A program made the translations under genes and the position numbers. From an uncultured Pelagibacteraceae bacterium (GTDB lineage: Bacteria; Pseudomonadota; Alphaproteobacteria; Pelagibacterales; Pelagibacteraceae), in NCBI GenBank assembly GCA_902599665.1, contig CACKGK010000005.1, positions 18,281-82,280 on the forward strand: 64,000 bases of DNA, read 5' to 3'. Shown here piece after piece: positions 55,815 through 64,000 of the stretch; the first letter of the stretch is position 1; every line of letters begins with the position of its first letter. The notes beneath the pieces are model-generated. The model made no database searches. It was not told the origin of the DNA and worked only from the letters and a program-made list of their open reading frames with translations.

Positions 55815-56324
55815 TTATTTTTTTGATTTTTCGAGCGCTAAAATAGCGATTTTTGACGCCGGCGCAAGCAAAATACTTGCTATTTTTTGTGCCGGAGACC
55901 TTAAAATACCTACAATTTTAGCTCTTGCCTCCTCTAATGATGGCAATGTTGCTACATTTTTCACTCCGGCTAAGTCTAAAATGTCATTGCCCATGATTCC
56001 GCCTAAGATTTTTAAATTTTCATTTTCTTTTGAAAATTTAGTTAAAATTTTAGCTGAAGTTATTGCATCATCAGATAAAGCAACAGCTGTTGGGCCGGAA
56101 AACAAATCAGTTAAATTTTTGCACTTAGTTTTTTCTAATGCTATCTTGGTAATTCTATTATTAGTAATTTTAAATTTTATACCATGCTCTCGCATCTGTT
56201 TTCTAAGATCATCTAATTGAGTTACAGTTAATCCTTGATAATGTGTAACTATTACTGCTTCAGTTTTATCAAACTGAGATGTCATATCATCAATATACTG
56301 TTTTTTTTGAGCTTTATTCATCAT
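55815..56324 (-). CDS. rplJ: 50S ribosomal protein L10
   Basis: VIVTHYQGLTVTQLDDLRKQMREHGIKFKITNNRI; FSGPTAVA. Confidence 0.97.
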   Translation of the reverse strand: MMNKAQKKQYIDDMTSQFDKTEAVIVTHYQGLTVTQLDDLRKQMREHGIKFKITNNRITKIALEKTKCKNLTDLFSGPTAVALSDDAITSAKILTKFSKENENLKILGGIMGNDILDLAGVKNVATLPSLEEARAKIVGILRSPAQKIASILLAPASKIAILALEKSKK

Positions 56325-56326
56325 AA

Positions 56327-57016
56327 TTAAAAACTCTTTTCTAATTTGATTTTGTATGAAACTCCCATACTAGATGTTATGAAAACTTGTCTGATTAAAT
56401 CTCCTTTAATTGTCAAATTAGATTTTTCTTTTTCCAATGTTTCAATAACTGCATTATAATTCTTAATTAATTTATCATCATCAAAAGATTTTTTTCCAAT
56501 ACTTAATCCAATATTTCCATCTTTATCATTTCTTATCTCTACCTGGCCTGCCTTAGCTTCATTGATAGCTTTAACAATATCATTTGTAACCGTACCTAAT
56601 TTTGGATTTGGCATTAAACCTTTTGGTCCCAAAACTTTACCTAATTTTGATAATTTGATCATCATTGATGGTGTGCATATAAGTTTTTCAAAATTAATTT
56701 CTCCATTCTTAATTTTTTCTACTAAATCATCTCCTCCAACTAGATCTGCATTTGCATTTTTTGCTTCCTCTGTTTTAGAATCTTCACACACTACTGCTAC
56801 CTTAACATTTTTTCCAGTGCCGCCTGGTAAATTAACAATTGTTCTAAGATTAATCTCATTTTTTTTTTGTTTGTTATTAATTCTAAAGCTTAAATCAACA
56901 GACTCATCAAATTTTGTTGTACAATTTGCTTTGATCTTGTCTAAAATTTTATCTACAGGTTCAGCATTCAATTCTTTACTATCCTTTGGTAATTTATTAT
57001 ATCTCTTAGACATCAT
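56327..57016 (-). CDS. rplA: 50S ribosomal protein L1
   Basis: KLGKVLGPKGLMPNPKLGTVTNDI; VDLSFRINNKQ. Confidence 0.97.
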   Translation of the reverse strand: MMSKRYNKLPKDSKELNAEPVDKILDKIKANCTTKFDESVDLSFRINNKQKKNEINLRTIVNLPGGTGKNVKVAVVCEDSKTEEAKNANADLVGGDDLVEKIKNGEINFEKLICTPSMMIKLSKLGKVLGPKGLMPNPKLGTVTNDIVKAINEAKAGQVEIRNDKDGNIGLSIGKKSFDDDKLIKNYNAVIETLEKEKSNLTIKGDLIRQVFITSSMGVSYKIKLEKSF

Positions 57017-57444
57017 TATTCTTTAACCTCTATACCCATTGATCTTGCAGATCCAGCAATAATTTTCGCAGCTTCATCTAGATCATGAGCATTTAAATCT
57101 TCCATTTTTTTTTCAGCTATATCTTTTAATTGTTGTTTAGAAATAGTTCCAATAATATTTCTCCCTGGTTCTTTTGATCCACTTTTTAGTTTCATCGCCT
57201 CTTTTATAAAATGTGAGGCAGGTGGAGACTTAATTATAAAGTCAAATTTTTTATCTTTATAAACAGTGATTATTACTGGCACAGGTTTACCTGCAAATGA
57301 TTTTGTTTTATCATTAAAAGCTTTACAAAATTCCATAATATTAATTCCTCTTTGACCTAAGGCAGGTCCTACTGGAGGTGCTGGATTAGCTTGACCACCT
57401 TTAATTTGTAATTTTACATATCCGCTTATTTCTTTTTTTGCCAT
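57016..57444 (-). CDS. rplK: 50S ribosomal protein L11
   Basis: [35 protein letters not shown]. Confidence 0.98.
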   Translation of the reverse strand: MAKKEISGYVKLQIKGGQANPAPPVGPALGQRGINIMEFCKAFNDKTKSFAGKPVPVIITVYKDKKFDFIIKSPPASHFIKEAMKLKSGSKEPGRNIIGTISKQQLKDIAEKKMEDLNAHDLDEAAKIIAGSARSMGIEVKE

Positions 57445-57974
57445 TAGCTTGCCTTTTCTACTTGGTTATATTCTAAATCAACTGGTGTAGGTCGGCCAAA
57501 AATTGAAACAGAAACTTTTAATCTCAGTTTTTCTTCATCTATATCTTCAACTAAACCACTAAATGAAGCAAATGGTCCATCGATTACTTGAACCTTTTCT
57601 CCTACGTTGTACTCAATAGATGATTTAGGCTGTGCAACACCATCTTTAATTTGACCTAATATTTTTTCCACTTCTTTGTCTGATACTGGTATTGGGGTAC
57701 CTTTTGAACCTAAAAACCCACTTACTTTTTTTAAATTTTTAATCATATGATAAATATTATTATCCATTTCACTTTTAATTAAAATGTAACCAGGAAAATA
57801 TTTCTTTTTTCTTTGGACTCTTTTGCCCCTTTTTACCTCGGTTACGTCATGGGTTGGAACAATAATCTCTTCAATCTTCTCAGATATTTCTGCTTTTGCT
57901 GCTTCTTCTTTAATTAGCTTAGCAACTTTATTTTCAAAACTTGAATGAGACTGAACAATGTACCAATTTTTCAT
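57444..57974 (-). CDS. nusG: transcription termination/antitermination protein NusG
   Basis: [51 protein letters not shown]. Confidence 0.97.
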   Translation of the reverse strand: MKNWYIVQSHSSFENKVAKLIKEEAAKAEISEKIEEIIVPTHDVTEVKRGKRVQRKKKYFPGYILIKSEMDNNIYHMIKNLKKVSGFLGSKGTPIPVSDKEVEKILGQIKDGVAQPKSSIEYNVGEKVQVIDGPFASFSGLVEDIDEEKLRLKVSVSIFGRPTPVDLEYNQVEKAS

Positions 57975-58165
57975 TATATACTCACCTTAAGAATGATTTC
58001 TAAAAAAAACTTTAAAATCTGGTCTAATAACAAAAAAAATATAGAAGCTATAACTGCCATTGCAAAAACCATTAAAGCTCCTTGAATTGTCTCTTTCGCA
58101 GTTGGCCAAGTAACCTTGAAAGCTTCTTGTTTTACATCCTGAATAAATTTAAGTGGGTTTTTCAT
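57974..58165 (-). CDS. secE: protein translocase subunit SecE
   Basis: MKNPLKFIQDVKQEAFKVTWPTAKETIQGALMV; start trimmed from TTG at 58180. Confidence 0.93.
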   Translation of the reverse strand: MKNPLKFIQDVKQEAFKVTWPTAKETIQGALMVFAMAVIASIFFLLLDQILKFFLEIILKVSI

Positions 58166-58184
58166 TAAATATTTTAGCAAAAAT

Positions 58185-58260
58185 TGGCAGGAGCGAAGGG
58201 AATCGAACCCCCAACCTCCGGTTTTGGAGACCGGCGCTCTACCAATTGAGCTACACTCCT
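58185..58260 (-). tRNA. tRNA-Trp (CCA)
   Basis: Reverse complement AGGAGTGTAGCTCAATTGGTAGAGCGCCGGTctCCAaaACCGG...GGTTCGATTCCCTTCGCTCCTGCCA. Confidence 0.96.
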
Positions 58261-58267
58261 ATTGAGT

Positions 58268-59458
58268 TTACTCTATTATTTTTGTTACTACTCCAGCTCC
58301 TACTGTTCTACCACCTTCTCTAATTGCAAAATTAAGTTTTTCGTCCATCGCAATTGGTGTGATAAGTTTTACCGTAAATTTAGCGTCATCTCCTGGCATT
58401 ACCATTTCTGTTCCTGCCGGCAATTCTACTTCTCCAGTTACATCTGTTGTTCTAAAATAAAATTGAGGTCTATATTTAGTGAAAAATGGAGTATGTCTTC
58501 CACCTTCTTCTTTCTTTAAAACATATGCTTGAGCCTCAAATTTAGTATGTGGTTTTATAGATCCTGGTTTGCATAAAACCTGTCCTCTTTCAACATCTGT
58601 TCTTTCAACACCTCTTAATAGTGCTCCAATGTTGTCGCCTGCTTCACCTGAGTCTAAGAGCTTTCTAAACATTTCTACTCCAGTACAAACTGATTTTTTA
58701 GTTTCTCTAATACCAACTATCTCTATTTCTTCACCAGTTTTAATTACTCCAGACTCTACTCTACCTGTTACAACAGTTCCTCTTCCTGAAATTGAAAAAA
58801 CATCTTCAACTGGCATTAGGAAATCTTTATCTTTAGGTCTGTCTGGCTGAGGAATAAATTCATCTACCGATTTCATTAAATCCATAATAGAATTTTTTCC
58901 AATTTCATCATCTCTACCTTCAACAGCAGCTAAAGCTGAACCTTTAATTATTGGTGTTTTATCACCTGGAAATTTATATGAAGTTAATAAATCTTTTATT
59001 TCTTCTTCAACTAGGTCTATCATCTCTTTATCATCAACCTGATCAACTTTATTCAAGTAAACAACAATAGCAGGTACTCCAACCTGACGTGCAAGAAGAA
59101 TGTGTTCTCTTGTTTGAGGCATTGGTCCATCAGCTGCATTAACAACTAAAATTGCTCCATCCATTTGTGCTGCACCTGTAATCATGTTTTTAACATAATC
59201 TGCGTGACCTGGGCAATCTACATGAGCGTAATGTCTTTTTTCAGTTTCATATTCTACGTGAGCAGTTGAGATAGTTATACCTCTCTCTTTTTCTTCAGGA
59301 GCTTTATCAATTTGGTCATAGGCAACAAAGTTTGCTCCACCACCCTCTGACAAAACCTTGGTGATTGCAGCTGTTAGAGTTGTTTTTCCATGATCAACGT
59401 GTCCGATTGTACCAATGTTACAATGCGGTTTATTTCTTACAAATTTTTCCTTCGACAT
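58268..59458 (-). CDS. tuf: elongation factor Tu
   Basis: [47 protein letters not shown]. Confidence 0.99.
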   Translation of the reverse strand: MSKEKFVRNKPHCNIGTIGHVDHGKTTLTAAITKVLSEGGGANFVAYDQIDKAPEEKERGITISTAHVEYETEKRHYAHVDCPGHADYVKNMITGAAQMDGAILVVNAADGPMPQTREHILLARQVGVPAIVVYLNKVDQVDDKEMIDLVEEEIKDLLTSYKFPGDKTPIIKGSALAAVEGRDDEIGKNSIMDLMKSVDEFIPQPDRPKDKDFLMPVEDVFSISGRGTVVTGRVESGVIKTGEEIEIVGIRETKKSVCTGVEMFRKLLDSGEAGDNIGALLRGVERTDVERGQVLCKPGSIKPHTKFEAQAYVLKKEEGGRHTPFFTKYRPQFYFRTTDVTGEVELPAGTEMVMPGDDAKFTVKLITPIAMDEKLNFAIREGGRTVGAGVVTKIIE

Positions 59459-59495
59459 TACTTTTTTTCCTCACTTTAAATTTAGTTTTATTTTT

Positions 59496-59569
59496 TGGAG
59501 CGGGTGATGAGAATCGAACTCACGCAACCAGCTTGGAAGGCTAGTGTTCTACCACTGAACTACACCCGC
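59496..59569 (-). tRNA. tRNA-Gly (TCC)
   Basis: Reverse complement GCGGGTGTAGTTCAGTGGTAGAACACTAGCctTCCaaGCTGG...GAGTTCGATTCTCATCACCCGCTCCA. Confidence 0.95.
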
Positions 59570-59612
59570 ATACCCAAGTGTGCACTCCAAAGTTATATAA
59601 AGTTTTATTAAA

Positions 59613-59698
<86 letters not shown>

Positions 59699-59706
59699 CT
59701 AATAGC

Positions 59707-59722
59707 AGGGGAAGCGTCCCCT
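59707..59722 (-). other. GC-rich hairpin just upstream of tRNA-Tyr
   Basis: AGGGGA-AGCG-TCCCCT, 6-bp perfect stem, 8 nt from the tRNA 5' end. Confidence 0.45.
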
Positions 59723-59829
59723 TGTTCAATAAAGCTTTAAACAACATGCGTTTTATATATTTTTATTATACAAATGCAATACGTGAATTTAATGAAAAAT
59801 AGTATAAAAACTCAATAAAATCGTAGAAT

Positions 59830-60567
59830 ATGTCTGAAAAATCATCTTTTTTTATAGCTGGTCGTCATGCAGTAGTAGAAGCTTTAAGGAACCCAAAAAG
59901 AAGAGTTATTAAAATTTTTTTAACTGAAGATAGTAAAAAAAATATTCATAAACAAAATCCAGATAGAAATTTATTAAAAGATATGAAAGTTTTTTTTAAA
60001 ACTAAAAAAGAATTGGATAAATATTGTAAAAGTGAGGATATTCTCCATCAAGGTTACGTTGCTGAAATAGAGCATCTCGAAAATTTTGAACTAAAAGAAT
60101 TCATTAAACAAAAAAATAACTTAACATTAGTATGTTTAGATGAAGTAACTGACCCAAGAAACATAGGCTCCATAATTAGAAGTGCTGCTTCATTTAATAT
60201 TGATGGATTAATAGTAAAAGAAAGACATTTTCCAAGCGAAAGTAAATTAATGTATAAGGCCGCAAGTGGTTGTGTTGAATATGTAAATATTTTTAAAGTA
60301 TCAAATATTAATACAACTTTAAAATATCTTAGAGATAAAAATTTTTGGGTTTATGGTTTTGCTGCAAATAGTGATAAAGATTTTACAAAAATTGAATGGA
60401 ATGGAAACAATATTTTAGTATTTGGGTCTGAAGGATATGGTCTTAAGAAGCATACTGAAAAATATATAGATTTTTCAGTAAAGATTAATATTAACAAAAA
60501 TATAGAGAGTTTAAATATATCTAATAGTGCCTCAATAGTTTTTCACCATATAAATCAACAAAAATAA
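59830..60567 (+). CDS. rlmB: 23S rRNA (guanosine-2'-O-)-methyltransferase, SPOUT/TrmH family
   Basis: FFIAGRHAVVEALRNPKRR; LDEVTDPRNIGSIIRSAASFNIDGLIV; FGSEGYGLKK; SLNISNSASIVFH. Confidence 0.93.
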   Translation: MSEKSSFFIAGRHAVVEALRNPKRRVIKIFLTEDSKKNIHKQNPDRNLLKDMKVFFKTKKELDKYCKSEDILHQGYVAEIEHLENFELKEFIKQKNNLTLVCLDEVTDPRNIGSIIRSAASFNIDGLIVKERHFPSESKLMYKAASGCVEYVNIFKVSNINTTLKYLRDKNFWVYGFAANSDKDFTKIEWNGNNILVFGSEGYGLKKHTEKYIDFSVKININKNIESLNISNSASIVFHHINQQK

Positions 60568-60608
60568 TTTCTTGATAATAAAATAAATGATATTAAAAAA
60601 CTTCTCAT

Positions 60609-60684
60609 GCCCTTGTAGCTCAGCTGGTAGAGCAATTGATTTGTAATCAATAGGTCCGCGGTTCGAGTCCGTGCGGGGGCACCA
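60609..60684 (+). tRNA. tRNA-Thr (TGT)
   Basis: GCCCTTGTAGCTCAGCTGGTAGAGCAATTGATtTGTaATCAATAGGTCCGCGGTTCGAGTCCGTGCGGGGGCACCA. Confidence 0.95.
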
Positions 60685-60731
60685 TCACTCAAAAAATCAA
60701 CATTAATTATTTTTGCAATTTAAGGATTAAG

Positions 60732-61358
60732 TTATTTATTATTAATATGTGGAAAATGCATCCACCCTGTAACAATATACTTAACACCACTATTTAAAAT
60801 TTTTCCATTATGTGCATGTGTCCACTCAGCAGGCCAAATTAGTGTTTTACCAACCTCTGGTTTTATCTCTATATTGTAATGCGAAAAATGTGTTGTGCCA
60901 CCATCTTCAACATCATTTAGATAAGTCATCCATGCAAATAATCTGTGAGAAGATGAAATAGAACTTCTTTCTGCATGAACTTTAGCGAAGTGTCCACCTG
61001 GTGAATATTTTTGAATATTAAATTTTCCTATATGAACTTCTTTAACTAAATTTTTTAAAAATGGCCACTGGTTTTGATAATCTTTAAAATTCTCAAATAA
61101 CTCATTCATATATTTATGGAGACATTTGAATTTTACATTTTTTAAATCATTTGCATTAATTACAATGTCAGTTGTTTTTTTAATTTCTAGATTTTTACCA
61201 GAACCTGATACTCCATCTCTTTGTAAATTTTTGTTATCTTCAAAAAAATCTATAATTTCTTTACACAAATCATTATTTTCTAAATTCCAAGCACCAATAA
61301 AATGTGGGTTTTGTTCATCATTTTTTAACGTTTTAGAACTGATATTTATTCTTTTCAT
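60732..61358 (-). CDS. 2OG-Fe(II) oxygenase / prolyl-4-hydroxylase-like protein
   Basis: YSPGGHFAKVHAER...LFAWMTYLNDVEDGGTTHFSHYNIEIKPEVGKTLIWPAEWTHAHNG...GVKYIVTGWMHF matches the P4H-like double-stranded beta-helix pattern, with H-x-E, distal H and K. Confidence 0.75.
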   Translation of the reverse strand: MKRINISSKTLKNDEQNPHFIGAWNLENNDLCKEIIDFFEDNKNLQRDGVSGSGKNLEIKKTTDIVINANDLKNVKFKCLHKYMNELFENFKDYQNQWPFLKNLVKEVHIGKFNIQKYSPGGHFAKVHAERSSISSSHRLFAWMTYLNDVEDGGTTHFSHYNIEIKPEVGKTLIWPAEWTHAHNGKILNSGVKYIVTGWMHFPHINNK

Positions 61359-61360
61359 TG

Positions 61361-61906
61361 CTAATTAATTCTAAAATTTTTTTGAGTAAAAGATATAACG
61401 CCTTGTGCTTGAGCTATCAAATCCAAACCGTTATTGTGTTCGTTTAGTTTAAGCAATAATTCACCATATGCAATAACAGTTTTTTTATTGTTCGGATCGA
61501 GACTAAGGGCTTTTTTATAAATTTCTTTAGCCTCATCTAATCTACCAAGTTTCTCTACTATTATACCTAGGTTGCTATAAGCCATAGCATAATTGGGTCT
61601 AAGGGATATGGTTTTTCTTAAAATCAATTCAGCTTTATCAAATTTCCCTAATGCATGAAATATAATACCTAAGTTGTTATATGCACTTAAATTATCAGGT
61701 TTAAGTTCTATGGCTTTTTTGTAGATTAATTCAGCTTCCTTTAATTTGCCTAATTTTTGTAAAGTAACACCAAGATTATTATACGCTTGAATGTGATTAG
61801 GTTGATGATTTATTATTTTTTTATAAGTTTCCTCTGCTTTTAGAAGTTTACCATTTTTAAAATAAATATCTCCTTCTCCAAGTAATCGATTAATATCTAT
61901 TTTCAT
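61361..61906 (-). CDS. tetratricopeptide repeat protein
   Basis: At least four 34-residue repeats such as AYNNLGVTLQKLGKLKEAELIYKKAIELKPDNLS. Confidence 0.9.
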   Translation of the reverse strand: MKIDINRLLGEGDIYFKNGKLLKAEETYKKIINHQPNHIQAYNNLGVTLQKLGKLKEAELIYKKAIELKPDNLSAYNNLGIIFHALGKFDKAELILRKTISLRPNYAMAYSNLGIIVEKLGRLDEAKEIYKKALSLDPNNKKTVIAYGELLLKLNEHNNGLDLIAQAQGVISFTQKNFRIN

Positions 61907-61983
61907 AATAATATTAATATTTTAACACTTCAGTATTATAGTGTCGAGATTTGAAATATTAAGAAATATTTATAACCTCTGTA

Positions 61984-63132
61984 CTATTCTAATAATTTAG
62001 AAGTAATTTGCTTTTTTGGATCAAAAAATGGTTTCTCTATGACGTCACATTTAAAATTTTTATTATCAATAATTACATCAATTTCTAAGCCAATTTTTGA
62101 ATAATCAATATCAACTATAGCTAAAGCAATATTTTTTTTTAAACGAGGTGAATATATTGCTGAGGTAACCTTGCCTATATTTTTATTATCACTTTTTAAA
62201 GGCCAAAATGTTGTATTTGGACCATTTAATTTTTCACATTTAATTTCTAGACCAACTTGCAATCTTTTTACTCCATCATTTTTAATTTTTTTTAATGCTT
62301 CTTTACCAATAAAATTAATTTCGCTATTCAAATTAACTAAACGATCTAGACCTAATTCGAATGGGTTAGTATGAATATCTGCATCTGCATGATATGAAAG
62401 CATTCCTCCTTCTATTCTTCTTATGGATGATGTATGTCCTGCTTTAATTCCAAAATTCTTACCTGCTTCCATAATTTTTTCGTATAATTCATTACCTTTT
62501 GTTCCATCTCTAAGAAAAAGTTCGTAACCAAATTCACTAGACCAACCTGTTCTAGATACTATTAGTGGTATCCCATCAAGATCTAATTCTTTAAACCAAT
62601 AATATTTTAAATCTTTAATACTATCTCCAAATAACTTAATCATTATTTTTCCAGAATTTGGCCCTTGTAATTGTAATGGAGAGACATCTGGTTCTTTAAT
62701 TTTGATATCTAGTCCTGAGTTAACAGCAACTCCTTGCGCCCACAATAAAATGTCACTATCACCTAATGACAACCAAAAATGATTTTCTCCTAACCTTAAA
62801 AGAACAGGATCATTCAATATACCGCCTTCCGTATTTGTAATTAAAACGTATTTACATTGACCAATAGAGAGGTTTGATAAATCCCTTGGGGTTAGTAATT
62901 GAATAAATTTAAAGGCATCTGGGCCTGTTATTTCAACTTGTCTTTCAACAGCAACATCACATAAAATTGCTGTTTCAATTAGGTTCCAAAAGTTTTGTTC
63001 TGGATCTCCAAAATCGCGAGGAATATACATATGATTATAGACTGAAAAACCTTTTGCTCCCCATTTTATAGTTGCATCAAAGTATGGAGATTTTCTAATT
63101 TGAGTTCCAAACCCAAAATTTTTATTTATCAT
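61984..63132 (-). CDS. GcvT-family aminomethyltransferase, DmdA-like, substrate unknown
   Basis: YNHMYIPRDFGDPEQNFWNLIETAILCDVAVERQVEITGPDAFKFIQLLTPRDLS; EPDVSPLQLQGPNSG; FIGKEALKKI. Confidence 0.82.
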   Translation of the reverse strand: MINKNFGFGTQIRKSPYFDATIKWGAKGFSVYNHMYIPRDFGDPEQNFWNLIETAILCDVAVERQVEITGPDAFKFIQLLTPRDLSNLSIGQCKYVLITNTEGGILNDPVLLRLGENHFWLSLGDSDILLWAQGVAVNSGLDIKIKEPDVSPLQLQGPNSGKIMIKLFGDSIKDLKYYWFKELDLDGIPLIVSRTGWSSEFGYELFLRDGTKGNELYEKIMEAGKNFGIKAGHTSSIRRIEGGMLSYHADADIHTNPFELGLDRLVNLNSEINFIGKEALKKIKNDGVKRLQVGLEIKCEKLNGPNTTFWPLKSDNKNIGKVTSAIYSPRLKKNIALAIVDIDYSKIGLEIDVIIDNKNFKCDVIEKPFFDPKKQITSKLLE

Positions 63133-63902
63133 TAATTTATTTCTTTTCTGATTTGCTCTATTTTAATTTTTTTTTGAAGACTTCTATTTAAATCATAAAG
63201 AAGATTAAACTTTATTTTTTTATTAGTTTTAATTGAAATAATTTTTGCATTTCTAACCTCATAATTATCGGCAACTGCACTTATTGGTCTTTTTTGTATA
63301 TTAAGATTTTTTATAACAATTTTAGATTTATCACTAACTACCCGTCCCTTCCATCTTCTAGGTCTAAAAGCACTAATCGGTCTAATTGATAATTTTTTTG
63401 AATCTAGGTTTAAAATTGGTCCATATACAGACATGTTATATGCTGTACTACCCGCTGGAGTAGAGATTAATACTCCATCTGAAACTAATTTTTTTATAAT
63501 TTTCTTAGATCCATTTGAGATTTCTAATGAGGCTGTTTGTCTGCTCTGTCTAAGTATTGACACTTCATTTATTGCAATAGATTTTTTTATTTTATTAAAT
63601 TTATTCTTTACAGTCATTTCCAAGGGTGAAATTATTACCTGTCTAGCTTTTGATAAATTTTTTACAGTGTTTTTTGAAGAAAATTTATTCATCAAAAAAC
63701 CATAACTTCCAGCATTAATTCCATAAAAAGGTTTTTTATATTTATTGTATTTTTTTAATGACTCCAACATAAAACCATCTCCACCAACAACAATAATTAG
63801 ATTACATTTATTTAATGAAATATTTTTTATTTTGTGATCTAGAAATTTTTTTATATTTTTTGAAGCTTTAGTATTGTCAAAAAGAATATGAGGTTTGATC
63901 AT
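63132..63902 (-). CDS. nadK: NAD kinase
   Basis: LIIVVGGDGFMLESLKKY; GINAGSYGFLMN; LISTPAGSTAYNMSVYGPIL; start trimmed from 63935, which lies inside tRNA-Leu. Confidence 0.93.
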   Translation of the reverse strand: MIKPHILFDNTKASKNIKKFLDHKIKNISLNKCNLIIVVGGDGFMLESLKKYNKYKKPFYGINAGSYGFLMNKFSSKNTVKNLSKARQVIISPLEMTVKNKFNKIKKSIAINEVSILRQSRQTASLEISNGSKKIIKKLVSDGVLISTPAGSTAYNMSVYGPILNLDSKKLSIRPISAFRPRRWKGRVVSDKSKIVIKNLNIQKRPISAVADNYEVRNAKIISIKTNKKIKFNLLYDLNRSLQKKIKIEQIRKEIN

Positions 63903-63905
63903 TAA

Positions 63906-63991
63906 TGGTGCCCTCGGCCAGACTCGAACTGGCACTCCATAAATGGCAAGGATTTTAAGTCCTTTGTGTCTACCAATTTCACCACGAGGGC
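63906..63991 (-). tRNA. tRNA-Leu (TAA)
   Basis: Reverse complement GCCCTCGTGGTGAAATTGGTAGACACAAAGGACtTAAaATCCTT..., long variable arm, CAGTTCGAGTCTGGCCGAGGGCACCA. Confidence 0.95.
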
Positions 63992-64000
63992 ATTAATGAA

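Noticed and set aside
58262-58519. 85-aa Cys/Ser-rich plus-strand ORF over tuf
   Set aside because: Antisense to tuf; the Cys-rich look results from reverse reading of conserved codons.
61361-61906. DNA-level repeats with ~102-nt period
   Set aside because: Explained by TPR protein repeats (34 aa), not a CRISPR or satellite array.
61954-61971. AAATATT-AAGA-AATATTT inverted repeat downstream of the GcvT-like gene
   Set aside because: Only A/T pairs in an AT-rich spacer; could be a weak terminator but cannot be separated from chance.
63903-63935. N-terminal extension of nadK (MPVRVWPRAPL)
   Set aside because: These codons come from the 3' half of tRNA-Leu; the ATG at 63902 fits the family better.

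Overview
AT-rich, extremely compact window (nearly all coding, many 1-4 nt overlaps) whose gene content and order look like a streamlined alphaproteobacterium of the SAR11/Pelagibacterales type. This lineage call comes from gene order and composition, not from a database search. The first ~31 kb is housekeeping: acpS-pdxJ-pyrE-rsh, folK-smpB-dapA, slt, sarcosine oxidase soxBDAG, a MATE exporter, trhO, gatCAB, pyrB-pyrC-like-plsY-topA, ugd-galU, panC, mgtE, lipB, rluC. From ~31.1 to 59.7 kb there is one minus-strand block: tRNA-Tyr, tRNA-Gly, tuf, tRNA-Trp, secE-nusG-rplKAJL-rpoBC-rpsLG-fusA, then the S10, spc and alpha ribosomal protein clusters. The right end has rlmB, tRNA-Thr, a 2OG-Fe(II) oxygenase-like protein, a TPR protein, a GcvT/DmdA-like protein, nadK and tRNA-Leu. 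I found no CRISPR array, rRNA, transposon, phage or defence locus, and no clear undescribed multi-gene system. The best leads are: an Rsh protein with most of the TGS-ACT interdomain region missing; a dihydroorotase homologue lacking the HxH metal motif; a tRNA-Leu ending 3 nt before the nadK start codon; a nested dyad upstream of soxBDAG; hairpins flanking rplL; an H-x-E 2OG oxygenase next to a TPR protein; a DmdA-like GcvT paralogue overlapping nadK; and convergent gene pairs with no spacer or overlapping coding sequence.
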